Part shown: in pieces, positions 22,001-34,754 of the stretch
How the letters are laid out: each line of letters opens with the position of its first letter
Numbering within the stretch: position 1 is the first letter of the stretch
Assembly (NCBI GenBank): GCA_033961575.1
Contig: CM066732.1
Span: 115,012,687-115,076,686, forward strand
Direction: 5' to 3'
Source of the DNA: Aselliscus stoliczkanus
Lineage: Eukaryota > Chordata > Mammalia > Chiroptera > Hipposideridae
Length of the DNA stretch: 64,000 bases
Position numbers and translations under genes: made by a program
Notes under the pieces: model-generated
Seen by the model: the letters and a program-made list of their open reading frames with translations, nothing else
Databases searched by the model: none
What the model was told of the DNA's origin: nothing

Positions 22001-25000
22001 GTCGGGATAAAGGCCTTCACCTGAGCTACCCCAAACCACCTCCCCACTCCCCGGGTCTTTGTATATTGTTTCCCAGCAGAGCCTTTGTCAAAGGGGCACT
22101 TGAGTGTGGGTTTGGCTTGGTGTGAAAGGAGACATTGTCTCATAAGTCTCCCTCCTACCACCCAGCCAAAGACTTGGAGACCTTGGCCTCTGGGGCACAG
22201 AGCCAAGACTCTAGCATGGCCCCTACAGAGACCTGGCTCTCTCTGGGCACTGCTGGTTTTGGGTCAGGTTCATGGTGCCCCTTTGGCTTCTGAGAATAAC
22301 TGGCATCTGGCCTTGACAGGAGATAACGAGAACGCAGGGGGAGATGTGTGTACTGGGGGAGCTTGGGCCAAGTGGAGCCTCGGTGTAAACATGTGTATGC
22401 ACCTGTCTCCACATGTGCACAAGCATCGAGCCCTAGAGCACAGCCCCTCACAGCTGATGCCCACAATCATCAGGTCTCCCCAGACCCCAACCCATCTCTT
22501 CTCATTTGGCAAATGAAGAGATTCAGGCCCAGAGAGGCCAGAGCCTTATTTAGGGTCACACAGTAAACTGAAGCTTAAATGGGATACATATTCTCATCTG
22601 AGGCCTCCACTCTGGGGCCAGGACTTCTCAGGAGCCTGCACTGACTCTCAACTCTAATGGGGGGGGTAATGTTACCAGGTCCGCAGTGTCCATGACCTTC
22701 AGGTGGACAGGCTGGTGGTCCACAATCTCCTCAGAGCTGTAAGTGTCCTCTGAAACACAGACATCCAGGTGAAAGGTAGCACAGACCGCTCAGTTGATGA
22801 TGGACTTGGTGTGAGTCCCAGCTTCCCTCTGTGCTGGACCCCTATGCAGGCCTGGGGGACCTGCCTTAGGGCTGGCTGAGTTGGAGCCACTGTAAAGGCT
22901 TGGTTCTCACCCACATGGTGGACATGGGCAGAATCTCCTACCAAGGAGATGCTGTTCTGCCTATCAGAGCTCAGCGCAGCAGAGGCCATTTACAGAACAT
23001 GCCACGGGAGATGGCATTGTGTTCGGGGCCCATCCACCAAGCCAGCAGGATGGAGTGTGTAGCCCATGGGCCTGGGGGTAGCAACAGAGGCCGCAGGAGC
23101 TGCACTGCCAGCCCTTCCTCCCGAACAAGCTTCTCTACCCTTTTCCCCTCTGACCACAGTACCCGGCCCACAGGAAGCCCCTAAGGACAATCCTCCTGCC
23201 GCAGTGGGAGAGGGCATGGGAAAAGAGAAGGGCATGACATGATGGGGTGGGGGTCAGACCCTGTTCTGAAGTCTCAAAAAGATTTTACAAATAATCCTTG
23301 TGAAAACAAGCAGAGGAATCTAGTGTAGTTAAAAGCTCTAGGTTGGAGATGTGGAATCAAACCCAAAGTCAGCTACTTTTTAGCTGGGTGACTTGGCCAA
23401 GTCATTTCAGCTCTTCAAGGTTCTGTTTCCTCATTTCAAAATAGGGGTAATATGATAACATTTGCTCCACTATAGAGAGATGACAGAGAGACAAGGCCCA
23501 GAGGAGGAGGGAACTCGCCCCCAGCCACAAGACACCTATCTCACAGGGCTGTGGGAGGCCTGGATGGGCCCCTGGGCGAAGGCCTGGCTGCCACAAATAC
23601 CTGGTAAAGGAGAATGGAGACCACAGTAATCTAAAGTTTACAGGGCACGTTCACATTCCCAGTTGACTTTCTTTTTTTAACTTTTTATTTTGCAATAATC
23701 CTAGATGCATGTCAAAGTTATAAAATAGTACAGAGAGTTCCTGTGTACCATCCCCCCAGCTCCTCCCAATGTTAATACCTTACGTAACCATAGTACAATG
23801 ATCAAAACCAGGAAACAGACATTGATAGCATATTACCAACTAAAATACTGACCTTATTTGGGTTTCATGAGTTTTTACTGTTTTTAGTTCGCGTGATCTC
23901 AAACCTGAGATAGCAGCATATTGCCAGGTATGCAAAGTGGACCTTGCTGTGATACTGGCCATCACTTGCCCTACCCCCAACCTTCCCCATGCCACTGGCC
24001 CACATGTGTGAGTGTACCTGGTTCTTACCTTTCCCTGAGTGACCCATGCCCCAAGTGACCCCAAAGAAGACCCCTCTGGGGGCCCTCTTGCCTTCCTGGC
24101 AGCAGCCACTGTGAGAAGAGAACCCCCCAACCCTGGCTGAGTCAAACGCTTCTGAGGGCCACTGGCAGCCAGGCCTGGACACACTCCAGGCCCACTAGCA
24201 GCTCCTGTCCCCTGCCTGCTTCGGGGACTTGGATAAATGCCTCTCTTATTCAACCAAAAAAAAAAAAAAAAAAAATCTAATGGAAAACATGCCCCAAATG
24301 TTTAACTATATTTGGTGCAAGAGCTGTTGCTCCTAGATGTCTACATCTTATTCTGATTTTTCTTTATTTTCCTGCCCGAGTTGTCTAATGCACTCCTTTT
24401 AGGTACTTCACAGCTCCCATCCCCAAATAGGCAGTGTCCTGGCCAGTGAAGGAAAAACATTAGCTCAACCCTGGTGTCCTGCAGTCTCTTACAGTACAAT
24501 GGCCTTCCGAGGTTGCTGCTGGCTCCGCTGTAGAGAGACAGGGCTAGGGGAGACCCGGCTGGGCCGCCTCCCCACTGGGACCCGCTCACTCCCTCTGCTC
24601 AGTGGACCAGTCGATCATCCAGCTCTATCTGGGCAGAGTACAGGGTAAGAACAGAAACTCCCAGTCCAGTTGAGGATGTGGAACGTGCATGGGTGAGCTG
24701 GAAGAAGCTCAGAGGTCATTTTATCCAGCTTCCTCTCCCTTTGCAAGTGAGGTGACTCTCAGGGTGGGGGGGGGTCCCTTCCAAGTCACAGTAATGTCCT
24801 GTCTTCCCATCACCACGTCCCTGCCCTCAGGGCATTCTGGTGTTTTTAAATATGTGGGCCTCATAACTCCTAATTCTAAATGATATTCTGTGGACTTGAA
24901 TGCTGAGAGAAGATTCTTTTACCAAGCCATTTTTCTCTCATAGACACTAATAATGTTTTCTTCTAAAGGCGTCAAAAGATCTCAGGTCAATGTGTATATA

Positions 25001-28000
25001 GGATGATGCCTCAGAAATGGTGCCTGTGTCCTTGCTGGAGCAGGATAAGGGCAAGAGAGAAGCCATCACTTGGCCCTGGGCAAGCCAGGTGAGCCCCTCT
25101 CAAGAGAATGTTCTCGTGGAGATCCCCACCCACTCCTGCTGTGCTCAGCACAGGGAAAGCCGGTCCACAGGCTCTGAATCTCTCAGCTCCTACTAGGCTC
25201 TAATAGTTACAACCCATAACAAGGCAAAACTAACAGAACACAGTCTATTAGTTGTATCTTCCAGATGGGGAAACTGAGGCTCAGAGAGCTCAAAGCCATG
25301 CAGGCAGGCCTCTGACTCCAGGCCCTCTATAGCATAAGGCTGCCTTTAGTGGAGAGCAACTGGAGTGGTGTCTCATCTCCCTTTGTACGTGAGATTCTCT
25401 TAGGCAGATCACTGAGTCCCCTCTGCCTTAGTTTCTTTACCTGTAAAATGGGGATAATAATAGGACCTGTTCTTTCAAGGGTAATCCTAAAATCAAAATC
25501 CAATCTCATGTTTATGAGCATCTGTGTTGTTCCTAGTACTGTGCTCCATGCTGGAAATGGGAACAAATGACACAGGTTCCCACCCTCGAGAGGTTCTCTT
25601 TGAGCTCAAGGTCTTAGAAGACCTTTGAAAAGGGGAAAAAGTGGTTTTCCATCTCCTGATGGCTAACTCTGTCCTTGGATGATTGGACCTTTCTCCTCAG
25701 AAGGAAAGACTCTGGTTCCAGAGTCCCTGCTGTTGCTGGAACCAGCCATGGGGTAGTTTGTTTAGACAGGGGACAGACCCCTTGAGGAGTGGCACTGGCC
25801 TCCCAGAATGGCTGGGGGGAGAGCATCTGGTCATCTCTCCAGCACAAAGGCTCTCAGAGTGGGGTGACTAACCATTGTGGTGCTGCTATCCCCCAGACAG
25901 TCTGACCACACATTCTACTACCAGGTCAGAACTCCAAAATTACTCAACCGGGGAGCTCAAACCACCACTGTAATAGGTTCCTTTGGTGGGACCCTGCATG
26001 AAGGGTATGATTGGGGGGCAGGAAGGAAGACAGACTGGAGGCAGGTTGCCAGATAAAATACAGGATACCCAGTTAAATTTGAATTTCAGAGAGACAGAGA
26101 ATAATTTTCAGTATATGTATGCCCCATGCAATATTTGAGCTAGGCAGAGCCTGTCTTTTGAGACACCATTCTTGGGAATCCGTTTTCCCTTTCCAGACAC
26201 CCCTGCGTGTGTGCCTTTCCTTCCTGACTCCCCCACCTCCCCACTGTCTTCAGTTCCCCCACTCCATCTGACTCATGTTCTGATGTCTCCCAACACCTCC
26301 CTGCCCCCCACCAGCACACAATGACATCCTGTATCCCACTCCCGTGGGCTTTGACCTCTGCTAAACAAATGGGCTCCCCTCAGACCTGCTGTGTGACCTT
26401 GGCTCAGAAGCCTCAGCTCCTTAGGCTTATTTCCTCGGTGCCTGTAGCACAGAGGGGTTGTGTCAAAGCAACAGGTGGTGAACCAAGCTTTCAGGAACAA
26501 ACCCCTCAGGGGGTGCTGGTGAGTCGCTTGTCCTGCACAATAGGCTTAACCACGGGAGCCCCTCCACTTTCTCCATTCAACACTATGATTCTCCTTAAGG
26601 TCTCCTTGGAAGAAGGGATTCTGTACTCAAGGAAAACATTCTAAAAACCATTGGACTAAATAGCCCTGAGGTCCCTTCCTGCTCTAACACTGGGATTCAA
26701 AATTCCAGACTGAACTGAGGGGCTGATTGGCACCAATGGGCTAAGAGCTCTTTCCTCCAGGTGTCACAGTGGCATTTCTTCAGAGGCCTGTACAAGGAGT
26801 GCTGTACTGTGGAGGTTTCCAATCCATGCCCCGGAGCCCTGGGTTTCCTGGCAGGAGGGATCCTCAGGGGTCCCACAAATACTATTCAATTCTTATGAAT
26901 GGGGAAAATAATCCAAGATTGCAACCTTCATTTTTAAAAGGCTAAGACTACCTAGGCACCCCATTTTGCTCAGTAGAGTTTACAATAACAAATTCTATAG
27001 GTATGAGCTTTAGGTTATATGTATACTAATAAAATTCTGTTTTTATTTGTTTTAGATATTAGGGTTCCATGTAAGAGGTTATTTGAGGAAAAAGTCCTGC
27101 TGCTAAAAAAAAATTTTCAGAAATGCTGATCTGATTAATTTGAGGGAATCTCAACCACCATAGATGGGAAGCCATTTGAGGAAAAGGAAGATGTGAATAT
27201 GCATTGAGTGTCTTCTGTGGGTTAAGTACTAGGCTAGATCTTTCACATGTGTTATTTCTTTAATCCTCACAGTATCTCTTAGATAGGTATTTTACACCCA
27301 TTTTACAGATGAGGAAACAGAAGCTCAGAGAGGTTAGGTTACTGCCTCAAGTTTGCATAGCCCCATGGCAGAGCCATGGCAGGATTTAAACTCACTTCTG
27401 ACACCAGAGCATCCCTTTTTCCAATATACCACGACAAAGTAATAAAACAAGACTTGTTTTTCTTTGTGGTTCAAAAACTGGTTCAGAGGCCAGTCCCACT
27501 AGAGAATTTCTCAAATGTCTTGTCCAGGTTTTCTGGAGAAGTACATTGAGTGACCATCTTGAAGAACAACACTTAATGGATGTGGATGCTCTGCTATGTT
27601 TTTATGAAAAAGTCTCCTCATACCTCATATTTTAGGGCAAATCACACAGTTCTCTGAATTTGGCCAACCCCTCAAGTTGTCTGGGGTGGGCTGTGGCGGG
27701 TGTATTTCAGGCACTTAAAACATTTTCCCCCATGGACTGAGTCATCCTGGTGGCTCCTCCATTCTGTCCCCAGGTGTTTGGTCCTGGTCACACCTGGGCC
27801 CACCATGGGGTAGGTGTGTATGGGGGGACCCAAGTGGGGCACCGAGTAAAGAATGGGGAGGAGTGGTTCCTTACCTAAGTTGGGATCATATTCACTGATA
27901 AACCTCCTGGTCAGAAACTTCACGGTCAGGGCTGCAAGAAGCCGAAAGAAGTTGGCTCAGTCTCCCTGCTGTGTCTGGCTGCTGACCCCTGCAGGCTGCC

Positions 28001-30022
28001 TCTTTCATTTTAGGGAGGCCTTATCTAGCCTCTGTGACCCCTGGCTGACACCAAGCTTGAGTCTCTGGAGGAGGCTAGAAGCTGAGGAGGTGGTTTGGGA
28101 GGCTCAGAGGAAACCAGAAATATGAGGAACTGTATCCCTTCAGTTGCATCCTGCGATTTTTTTTTTCTAGGCAATTTAAGCAATGAGAGGCAAGCCTAAG
28201 GGGTGTCTGTGAAGACCCCAACTAAGGGGTGAGGACCCATGCAACTAGTTACCTTATAATCAGTCCCAAATGAAGGGAGCATCCCCGACCCTTGACAAAT
28301 CATGAAGATGCTAAATCGTGGTGTATTTATTCCAGTTTGGGCTACAAGCCAAAGGGAGAGTAAGAGCCGAGTTGATCAGTGGGTGATCCCTGGGCAGTAT
28401 GAACGCTTGAGGACCCGGGATTTCCAGGCGACATATGTGTCCCAAGTAAACACCTTCTGTGCCTCAAGTCTTGGTTCTAGGGCCTCTACACTCATCATGG
28501 TGCCTCGCAGAATGTGAAACTCTAGAACGCAGCTATCCCCAAGTGCAATGTGTTAACAGGACTCTGATTTTGTTCAGAACTTAACCACATAAAGCCAAGG
28601 GCCAGCCAACCATTATATAGGACTCTCAAAAAGTAATGCGATATTTTAAAGAAAATCCTTAAAATTCTTTCCCAGGATTCCTAACAGTGTCAGTTTGCAA
28701 AGTAATACCCAGGGAATACGTATTTCTAAATTTAAATTCCTTCATTCATGTAGTCACTGGCTACACTGTACCAGTGACAGAGCTCTGGATAACAGTTTGA
28801 TTTTCAAAGGCAAGAGGGCAAATCTATTCTGTAGGAAAATGGGGTTTAGAGTTCCCTCTCTGAGCCAGAGGGCAGCCTTCAAAAGTGGAGAGGAGGTCCC
28901 CAGCAAGTCTCAAAGAACACTCTGGGGCAGGAAACCCACAGCTAACTGAACCCATATTGGCCATTCACCAATGGCTGTAACGGGAAAACAGTGCAGGATC
29001 CTTCTTCTGTCCTCACACCTTCAGCTGTCTTGGACTGTGAGTGGCAGGGGGAGGGTTGGACCCTTTTTCTGGGTCTCAGCCTATGGTGACACCCCTACTC
29101 TCACCCTCCTTGGCTCCAGCTGGGTGAGAGCTGCCAAGAGTGGTGAAAGCAGAGTTCAGTGTTGATAGAAATGTTGGACGCCCAAGATCTTGGTTCATTA
29201 AGGACAAGTCCCAGGCACCTGGGACCATAATCAATCTGTTTCCAGAAAGTCAAGAGAGGGGTAGGGTTTGAAATAAATACATTTGATAAAAATGCATGCT
29301 TTATTCCGGAATCCAAGGGAATTGGGGTGGGGAGTGTGGCATGGGGAATGTGGCCTGGGAAATCCCAATAACCAGGGACTTCCACCAGTTTCCTTCGGGG
29401 GTCCATGGCTCTTTCACCCCAGCCTAAATCAGGGAGTATATAGCAAGGCTATGACTAATCTCACAGGGGCCCTGGGCTGGGGATCCGTGCCCAACAGGTC
29501 CTTTTGGTGCCAATCACCAGAGCTGACTGCTGAACCCAGGGAGAAGAGATAGGGGGTTGGGGGACCCACAAGGGAAGAGACCAGCAGAGGACTGGGAAAC
29601 AGAGATAGACAAAAGGGAGAGACAGCTGGGGTCACAGACACGCACACAGAGACACAGCAGGGAGGCACAGAGGGCGAGCCATGCAAGGAACAGAAAACAG
29701 ATAAGAGATGGAGGAGATGAGAACAAAGCAGAGAGGGCGCCAAGCAACAGAGAAACTGAGGCAATGAAGAAAATCGGTGTCTCGCCCAACCCGCCTGGGT
29801 GCAGGAGGCTCCCAAAGCCAGTGGAAGCGCCTGCCCGCAAGCACACAACTCCCGGGTCCCTCCGCTCGCTCCCCGGTCCCCGCCTAACCCCTTCCCTTCT
29901 CGGCACCCGCCCCACTCACCGGACTTGCCCGCCCCGCGGCGCCCTAGGATTGCCAGGTTGACCTCGAGGGGCGCGCTCTGCGGCCCGCCGCCCGCGCGGG
30001 GTTTCCCGAACACCGAGGACAT
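18644..30022 (-). CDS. RASL12: RASL12, Ras-like protein family member 12 (five coding exons)
   Basis: A divergent small GTPase of the Ras superfamily with no firmly established pathway. Joining minus-strand exons 30022-29920, 27931-27875, 22749-22676, 21960-21770 and 19019-18644 gives 801 nt, or 266 aa, the same length as human. The P-loop GRRGAGKS is at residues 27-34. The G3 region reads DTADLD (74-79) instead of DTAGQE, so the catalytic Gln61 equivalent is missing. NKLD (134-137) and SAC (164-166) are G4 and G5. The C-terminus KGFKIF has no CAAX box, so prenylation is not expected. These departures are family traits, not damage. The start follows MSSVFGKPRAG homology and lies in a CpG island. 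Its tail end faces SLC51B. Confidence 0.97.
19095..19280 (+). repeat. MIR element just upstream of RASL12 exon 5
   Basis: It has the MIR core and tail: TGACCTAGGTCATTGTCATC, then TCAGTTTTCTCATCAGTAC, then ACAGTACCTGGCACAGAGTC. It sits 75 bp from the exon, on the opposite strand to the gene. Confidence 0.75.
19281..21769. other. RASL12 intron 4, remainder
   Basis: No exon or clearly named repeat. A 194-codon minus frame at 19414-19998 and a 140-codon plus frame at 20788-21210 have no domain, no splice support and no recognisable similarity. Confidence 0.4.
21770..21960 (-). CDS. RASL12: RASL12 coding exon 4
   Basis: It follows TTTGCCCCAG and ends CAGTACAG|GTAAGC. The 191 nt encode residues 79-142: the tail of switch II (D-T-P-R-N-C-E-R), the F-L-V-V-Y-S strand, the helix with S-S-S-Y-L-E-L-L, and the NKLD specificity box. 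Confidence 0.97.
22495..22590 (-). repeat. MIR fragment
   Basis: The string AAATGAAGAGATTCAGGCCC followed by AGGGTCACACAGTAAACTG is the complement-side MIR core. It lies in RASL12 intron 3. Confidence 0.6.
22676..22749 (-). CDS. RASL12: RASL12 coding exon 3
   Basis: Acceptor CTGTGTTTCAG and donor GACCTG|GTAACA. The 74 nt encode residues 54-78, covering switch I (E-D-T-Y-S-S-E-E) and the altered G3 box V-M-D-T-A-D-L. Confidence 0.96.
23320..23480 (+). repeat. MIR element
   Basis: AGCTGGGTGACTTGGCCAAG, then TTCTGTTTCCTCATTTCAAA, then AGGGGTAATATGATAAC give the MIR core order. Confidence 0.7.
23655..23880. mobile_element. LINE-1 3'-region fragment
   Basis: The words AATAGTACAGAGAGTTCCTG, CCAATGTTAATACCTTACGT and AACCATAGTACAATGATCAA occur in this order in old mammalian LINE-1 3' sequences. 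Orientation was not resolved. Confidence 0.5.
25250..25330 (-). repeat. MIR fragment
   Basis: GATGGGGAAACTGAGGCTCA followed by GAGAGCTCAAAGCCATG is the MIR core seen from the reverse side. Confidence 0.55.
26025..26150. repeat. Old DNA-transposon-like remnant
   Basis: The stretch GCCAGATAAAATACAGGATA, AGTTAAATTTGAATTTCAGA and ATGCCCCATGCAATATTTGA matches a mammal-wide interspersed palindromic element that I recognise by sequence but cannot name with certainty. Confidence 0.4.
27240..27425 (-). repeat. MIR element
   Basis: TTTAATCCTCACAGTATCTC, CCATTTTACAGATGAGGAAA and CAGAGAGGTTAGGTTACTG follow the MIR reverse-complement order closely. Confidence 0.75.
27875..27931 (-). CDS. RASL12: RASL12 coding exon 2
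   Basis: Acceptor CTTCTTGCAG and donor AACTTAG|GTAAGG. The 57-nt exon encodes L-T-V-K-F-L-T-R-R-F-I-S-E-Y-D-P-N-L (residues 35-53), helix alpha1 and the start of the effector loop. Confidence 0.95.
27932..29860. other. RASL12 intron 1
   Basis: No exon found. The segment 28700-28960 has long plus frames without any recognised domain, and 29540-29760 is purine-rich (GAGA-type) on the plus strand. Confidence 0.4.
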
Positions 30023-30340
30023 GGCGACGCTGAGGAGGGGGACAAGGGGCCTTGGTCGAAGGGCCCCGAGCAGCGTGCCCGCCCGTCGGGGCCCTCGGGA
30101 ACGAGCCACGGGCTCCCCTGGCACTCGCTGCCCGGCCCGTCAGTGTCCGCGCCCCGGGCCCCGTGCAGAGCGGGCTGTGTTCCCGAGGCTCCAGCCGAGC
30201 CGGGGGAGGAGGGGCCGGTGGAGCCCGGCGGGCGGGGCCGCCCCCGAGCGCCGCCAAACTCCTTGTAAGGACTGCGGGAGCCCCCCGCGGGTCTCACTCA
30301 CCCCGCTTACGACGCGGGGGATGGTGCTCAGCAGGCCGCG
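29860..30340 (-). promoter_or_regulatory. RASL12: CpG island and promoter region of RASL12
   Basis: CpG density is very high from about 29865 to 30330 (runs such as GCCCCGCGGCGCCC and GGGCGGGGCCGC). It covers the first coding exon and the region upstream of it. No TATA box is visible, as is usual for CpG promoters. The start site cannot be placed. Confidence 0.65.
29920..30022 (-). CDS. RASL12: RASL12 coding exon 1
   Basis: ATG at 30022-30020 opens MSSVFGKPRAGGGPQS. The exon ends AAGTCCG|GTGAGTGGG right after the P-loop lysine-serine, so the GKS motif is split from the rest of the G domain by intron 1. Confidence 0.96.
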
Positions 30341-33300
30341 CACTCCACCATGCTTGGCCTCGAGGGCTGGGGCGCCGTCACTGTCCGGGGCACCCCCCAG
30401 ACCCGACAGAGAAGGACAAGGACGGAAGAGTGGGAGGACCGGGATAGGGAGAGAGGGAGGATGTTCCCAGCCTTGTCTAAACCTCCATTCAATCTCTTCC
30501 CACAAGCTAGAAAACGCATCCCTCCCTTTGTTCTACCCTGCTGGCCCCGCCTCCTCCTCCTGGAAGCCTGCGGGGTTCAACTCCAAGCCTTGCCTTCTTT
30601 CTAGGTCACCCCCAGCTCAGCACACAATTTGCCAGACTACACATTACCTTGCCTTTCTGTGTGGGAGCTCTCAGGCAACACTGCAGCACCCAGGCAGACA
30701 GAACCCAGGCTCCTGGGGGAGGGCGGGGAGGGGGTATGAGACCTCCTTATTCATATTTCAGGGCCGATATGGTCCAGCTTTAAGAAACCTACCCCATTCT
30801 GGATTAGTTTGTTCCCTGAGCAGAGCTAATGAGTTGCATGTGTTTATGGCCTCGTGCGTAAACACGGTATCTTGTTCAAAAACCTGGCACTCCCTCTTGC
30901 CTAGGATTCTGGGATTGGTGGATGACCCTGGCAGGGATCACCTGTCATTCCCCTTGGTCAATATGGTCATGCTGAAGACAGAGCAAAGGGCCCACAGGGA
31001 TCGAATCTGGACACAAGATCCAGTGCGAGCCCCTTCACTGGGTGACTTTGGGCAAGTCACCTCACTTCTTTGGACTTTTTTCTCATCTATACTACTAAAA
31101 AAGGGGAAAATAAATCCCAAATTCCATGCTGTGATTCAGGCCTAATAGTGACAGAATTAGCCCTGGGCTTCAGGCCTGAGCACTTTCTAGAGCGCTGAAG
31201 GCCCTTTCTTTTGGAATACACTGCAGGCTAGAGTGGGAAAGGACAAAGGAGTCTCAGAGACCTCTCACTGCTGCCCATCTCCCTCCAACCCCGACCTCCG
31301 CACCCCTCCCCAGCTAATCTACCCACCCATGCACAAGAGACACCATGGAAACCCAGGTCAGCAGGCAGAGGGTGGGGGATCAGAGCCTGATGATAACTTC
31401 TCAACCAAGAAGAACAAGACAGGAATACTGACTCGGCCTAATTGTGTTTCTGGGAGATCATGGTAAACCAGCTGTGTTATTAAGGTGTTGGGAGGAATTT
31501 GTTTAGATTACACCCTCAGGCCAGAATCCCTCACAGAGCTAATGGCCAAGGGTTTTCCTTTGAAAAGTGGGAGCCAAGTTCCAGCCACATCCCTGGGCTG
31601 GTTCCAGTCCTGTGAGGACTGGTTCTGGAGGGGTTCTGTGAGGAAAGAAACCATTCTCACTGGAGGGCTGCCAGAGAGAGGGCAAGCTGTGCACTCCCAC
31701 AGGCCCAACTAGGTGTAAACTTGGCTTCTGCTACTTCCATGCTTGTGTGATGCTGGAGGAGTTACTTATCTTTAAAAAACTCAGACCAACCAGTAGATGG
31801 GAGCTGCAAGGAAGCAGATTCTAGCTCAGTGTGAGGGTGAGCTCTAACCATCTGAATGGTCCATGATTAGAAGGGATTGTCTTTGCAGGAAGTGAGCCCC
31901 CTGACACTGAAGGCAACCAAGGGGTGACCACTTCCAGGAGGTGTAGAGACTCCATCATGACTTGCAGGATGGGATGAGATGACTCTTAATTCCCTTCCAG
32001 TTGAGAGATTATATCTAAAGTGGCTGCCAGCTGGTTACTCAGGCCCTCAGCTGTGACTGCTAGGTACCCAAAGTCTGCCCCTCCTCTGAGACATGGGAGG
32101 AAACCAATCAGTCCCTTTCCCGTCTTCTCATCTGTGGGGTGCTTGTCCAGCACCCAGAAGTGCCCTTTCTGGATTGCAGAGGCTTTTGGAATCAGACCCC
32201 GGAATTAGCTACTTTGCCCTTCTGGGCCTCAGTTCCTCATCTTTAAAATAGGAATATTAGGGATTGGATATCATGAAACTGTCCCACCCAGAGCTTGGCT
32301 CATGGCCCAAAAAAGCAAATGATAGTTCCCCCTACACTCCCTGGATGTGAATAGCACACATTTCTCACCCACCTACCAAGAAACTAAAACTGTTTAGTGA
32401 CTAGAGGTCTGGAACACTTTAGGTCAAGAAGAGAGGTTATTCTTCTAGGGTAAGTAGCCCAACCCTCCTTACCACCACCACCCCCTCTGCAAGGCTCTAA
32501 CAGGAGGCCCTCAGGTACTTAAAATGCAGAGGATGTGGCATGCAGCAGGTGCTCTATAGATGTCTCTGGAATGGATGAGTTTGAGTGGTGCATGTACAGG
32601 TCTAGAGGTAGGGCGTATGAGGATATCTGTATGCCAGGTCCTACCCTTGCCATCCCCTCAACCCCTGGAGCCATTCACATAAAGCTAAGCTTTTGAGACC
32701 CCGCTGTGATGTCACTGCATTCTCTGGAGGCACAATATAACTACTCCTGTAGTTGTTCAATGATATAATAAATTTAGATGTCAAAGCTGAACAAAAACTT
32801 AGAAGTCCAATCCAAGCTCCATTTTAAAGACGAAGACCTGAGGCCTGGAGAGGTTGGGTAGCTTTTGCAAGCCAGAGGTAATTCCAGCATCAGAGCCCAG
32901 CAGGAAGCCTGACTCGTAATCCAGTGCTTTTCCTTCTTCAGGTCCAGACAGGCTCCTCACTACCCCGTGTGCAGACACCACGGGTGGCAAAGACCAGGGG
33001 TCTCCCAGGGCAAGGACTACATCTCCTCCATCAGACTAGGGACTCCTATTTAGGTTATGGCCCAAGAGTCACTTAACAGACCCCTTACTGTGGGCCAATC
33101 ATTGTAGATAGAGACTAAAATGGCTCCTTGTGTGCTCTAGAAGAGCTCAGAGGGTCACATAGCCCCTTTCCTTGTCCCCACCTCCAACCTTGCACAGCGT
33201 AAGGGGTACAAAGTGGAGAGGGAGGCTGGTGCGGGGTCGGGCAGGGCCTGGGAACTCCGTGGGCTGCCCACAGCCAGGATAGTTCCTTGTCCTCTCCAAA

Positions 33301-34750
33301 TCCCAAAGGGACGCTCACTGTTTGGGAGGAGGAAACTTACCAGCTGCAGACAACACCCCACTGGGGCTTTGGGGTGGAGCTAAAGGCCTGATCCTTAGCC
33401 CAGCCTCAGAACCACGACCCCCACCTTGGATGACCCCCTCCTTACTGCCTGGCTGCTGAGAGTGAGCGCTGGGTGTGTGTACCACTGTCCTAACCCACTC
33501 AAGCCAGGTCTGGACTTGGAAAAAACTGGGACTGGAAGCAAGCTTCAGCTAGGAGGGATTTACTCTCCTTTCCCCTCCTGCTTCAGACCTCAGGAGAAGT
33601 CCAGGCAGTGGCTCCATCTGGTTGTTTACTAGTTACTAGGTGTCTGAAACAGGCCATTTAAGAGGGAGCTGTGGCCCCCTGGGGGTCAGCCTCTCCCCAA
33701 CCCCACCCCTTAGCTTAAGCCTGGAGACAGCTGTTATTCTACAGCTGTTATTCTACATAGACAAGGCTAGTGCAGGTGAGGAGAGGCAGCCGGGCTGAGA
33801 CCTGGGATCAGTGGACAGGGTTCAATGCAGTCCCACATCTTCCTTCATAAGTAAGGAAACACCCATCCCATCTCTAGTCCTCCCTTTCCTTATCTGTGAA
33901 ATAGGAATAGTCAGACACACTCTTCCTACCTGAGGCCACTAGCAAGGACAGGGAGGACTAGGCACTGCAGAGCTTACTTTCCTCCAAAAGGGTGATTATC
34001 AGGCCTGCTCCCTGTCAGTCAATGTCTGGCCTCAGGGAAGGAGAGAAGCTGGCAGGGGGCCTGGGAGAGTACTCATGGGGACTCTTGCCCACCCCCTCTA
34101 TCTCCTCCTCCTCTTCCTGTCTGGTCCCTGGGGCAGAGCATCCAGAATATTTCTGGCTGCCTCCTCAAGGCCTTGGCTTCCCAGGCTCACACAAGTGGTC
34201 CCCACATTCCAGCCCTGCTTTGATGGAGTGAACTGGGTGGGAGCTCCCTGGCAGGGGAGGCACATTTGTGTTGGGCCTGCAGATTCATACGTGAGGGTCT
34301 GTGCATGCTTGTGTCCTCCGGGGTGGGCAGTTCTGCTGCTCTCTCCCAACACCAGCTTTGTCACGGTTAGCCTCTCCATCCTCCTAAAGAAGTCCTGCAG
34401 TTGAACATCTCCAGAATGGCAGATGCCATCCTACACAGGTCTGGGCCTCAGTTTCTCCACCTGTAGAATGAGGTGGTAGCAGAAGATAATCACTAAGCTC
34501 CCTTCCACCTGACATTTTGGGAACCTGAATCTTAGCTGGTCACAACAAGAAAGCTCTGTGCAGTGGGGAAAGTGCCCCAGGGTTGGGCAGCAGGAGGCCT
34601 GGGGCTATCTGCCCCAAGCTAAATGACCCTGGGCAATTCCCTTTCTAATCTTCCACTGTAAATGAAGCGTTGAAACATATAAGCCTGAAGTTCCTTCCAA
34701 CTGTGACCTCCTGGCATGAAGTAACTGCCCAGCATTTGTAGCACAGAGCG
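30341..34750. other. RASL12-KBTBD13 intergenic region
   Basis: No exon or RNA gene recognised. MIR cores occur near 31020-31100 and 32190-32310 (TTCTGGGCCTCAGTTCCTCA). A 14-bp tandem duplication (AGCTGTTATTCTAC) occurs at about 33729-33756. The 448-codon plus frame at 29799-31145 crosses the CpG island with a GTG start and is not credible. Confidence 0.45.
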
Positions 34751-34754
34751 TCAG

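Larger units (their letters stand above)
22750..27874. other. RASL12 intron 2
   Basis: A 5.1-kb intron with no exon found. Besides the repeats listed separately it holds an A-tract at 24256-24276 and several low-complexity runs. No frame in it has a recognised domain. Confidence 0.5.

Noticed and set aside
29429..30124. 231-codon minus frame through RASL12 exon 1
   Set aside because: It contains the real exon 1 residues, but past the donor it reads intron; the upstream extension precedes the conserved start.
29799..31145. 448-codon plus-strand frame over the RASL12 CpG island
   Set aside because: It starts at GTG, crosses a CpG island antisense to a known exon, and has no domain or splice logic.
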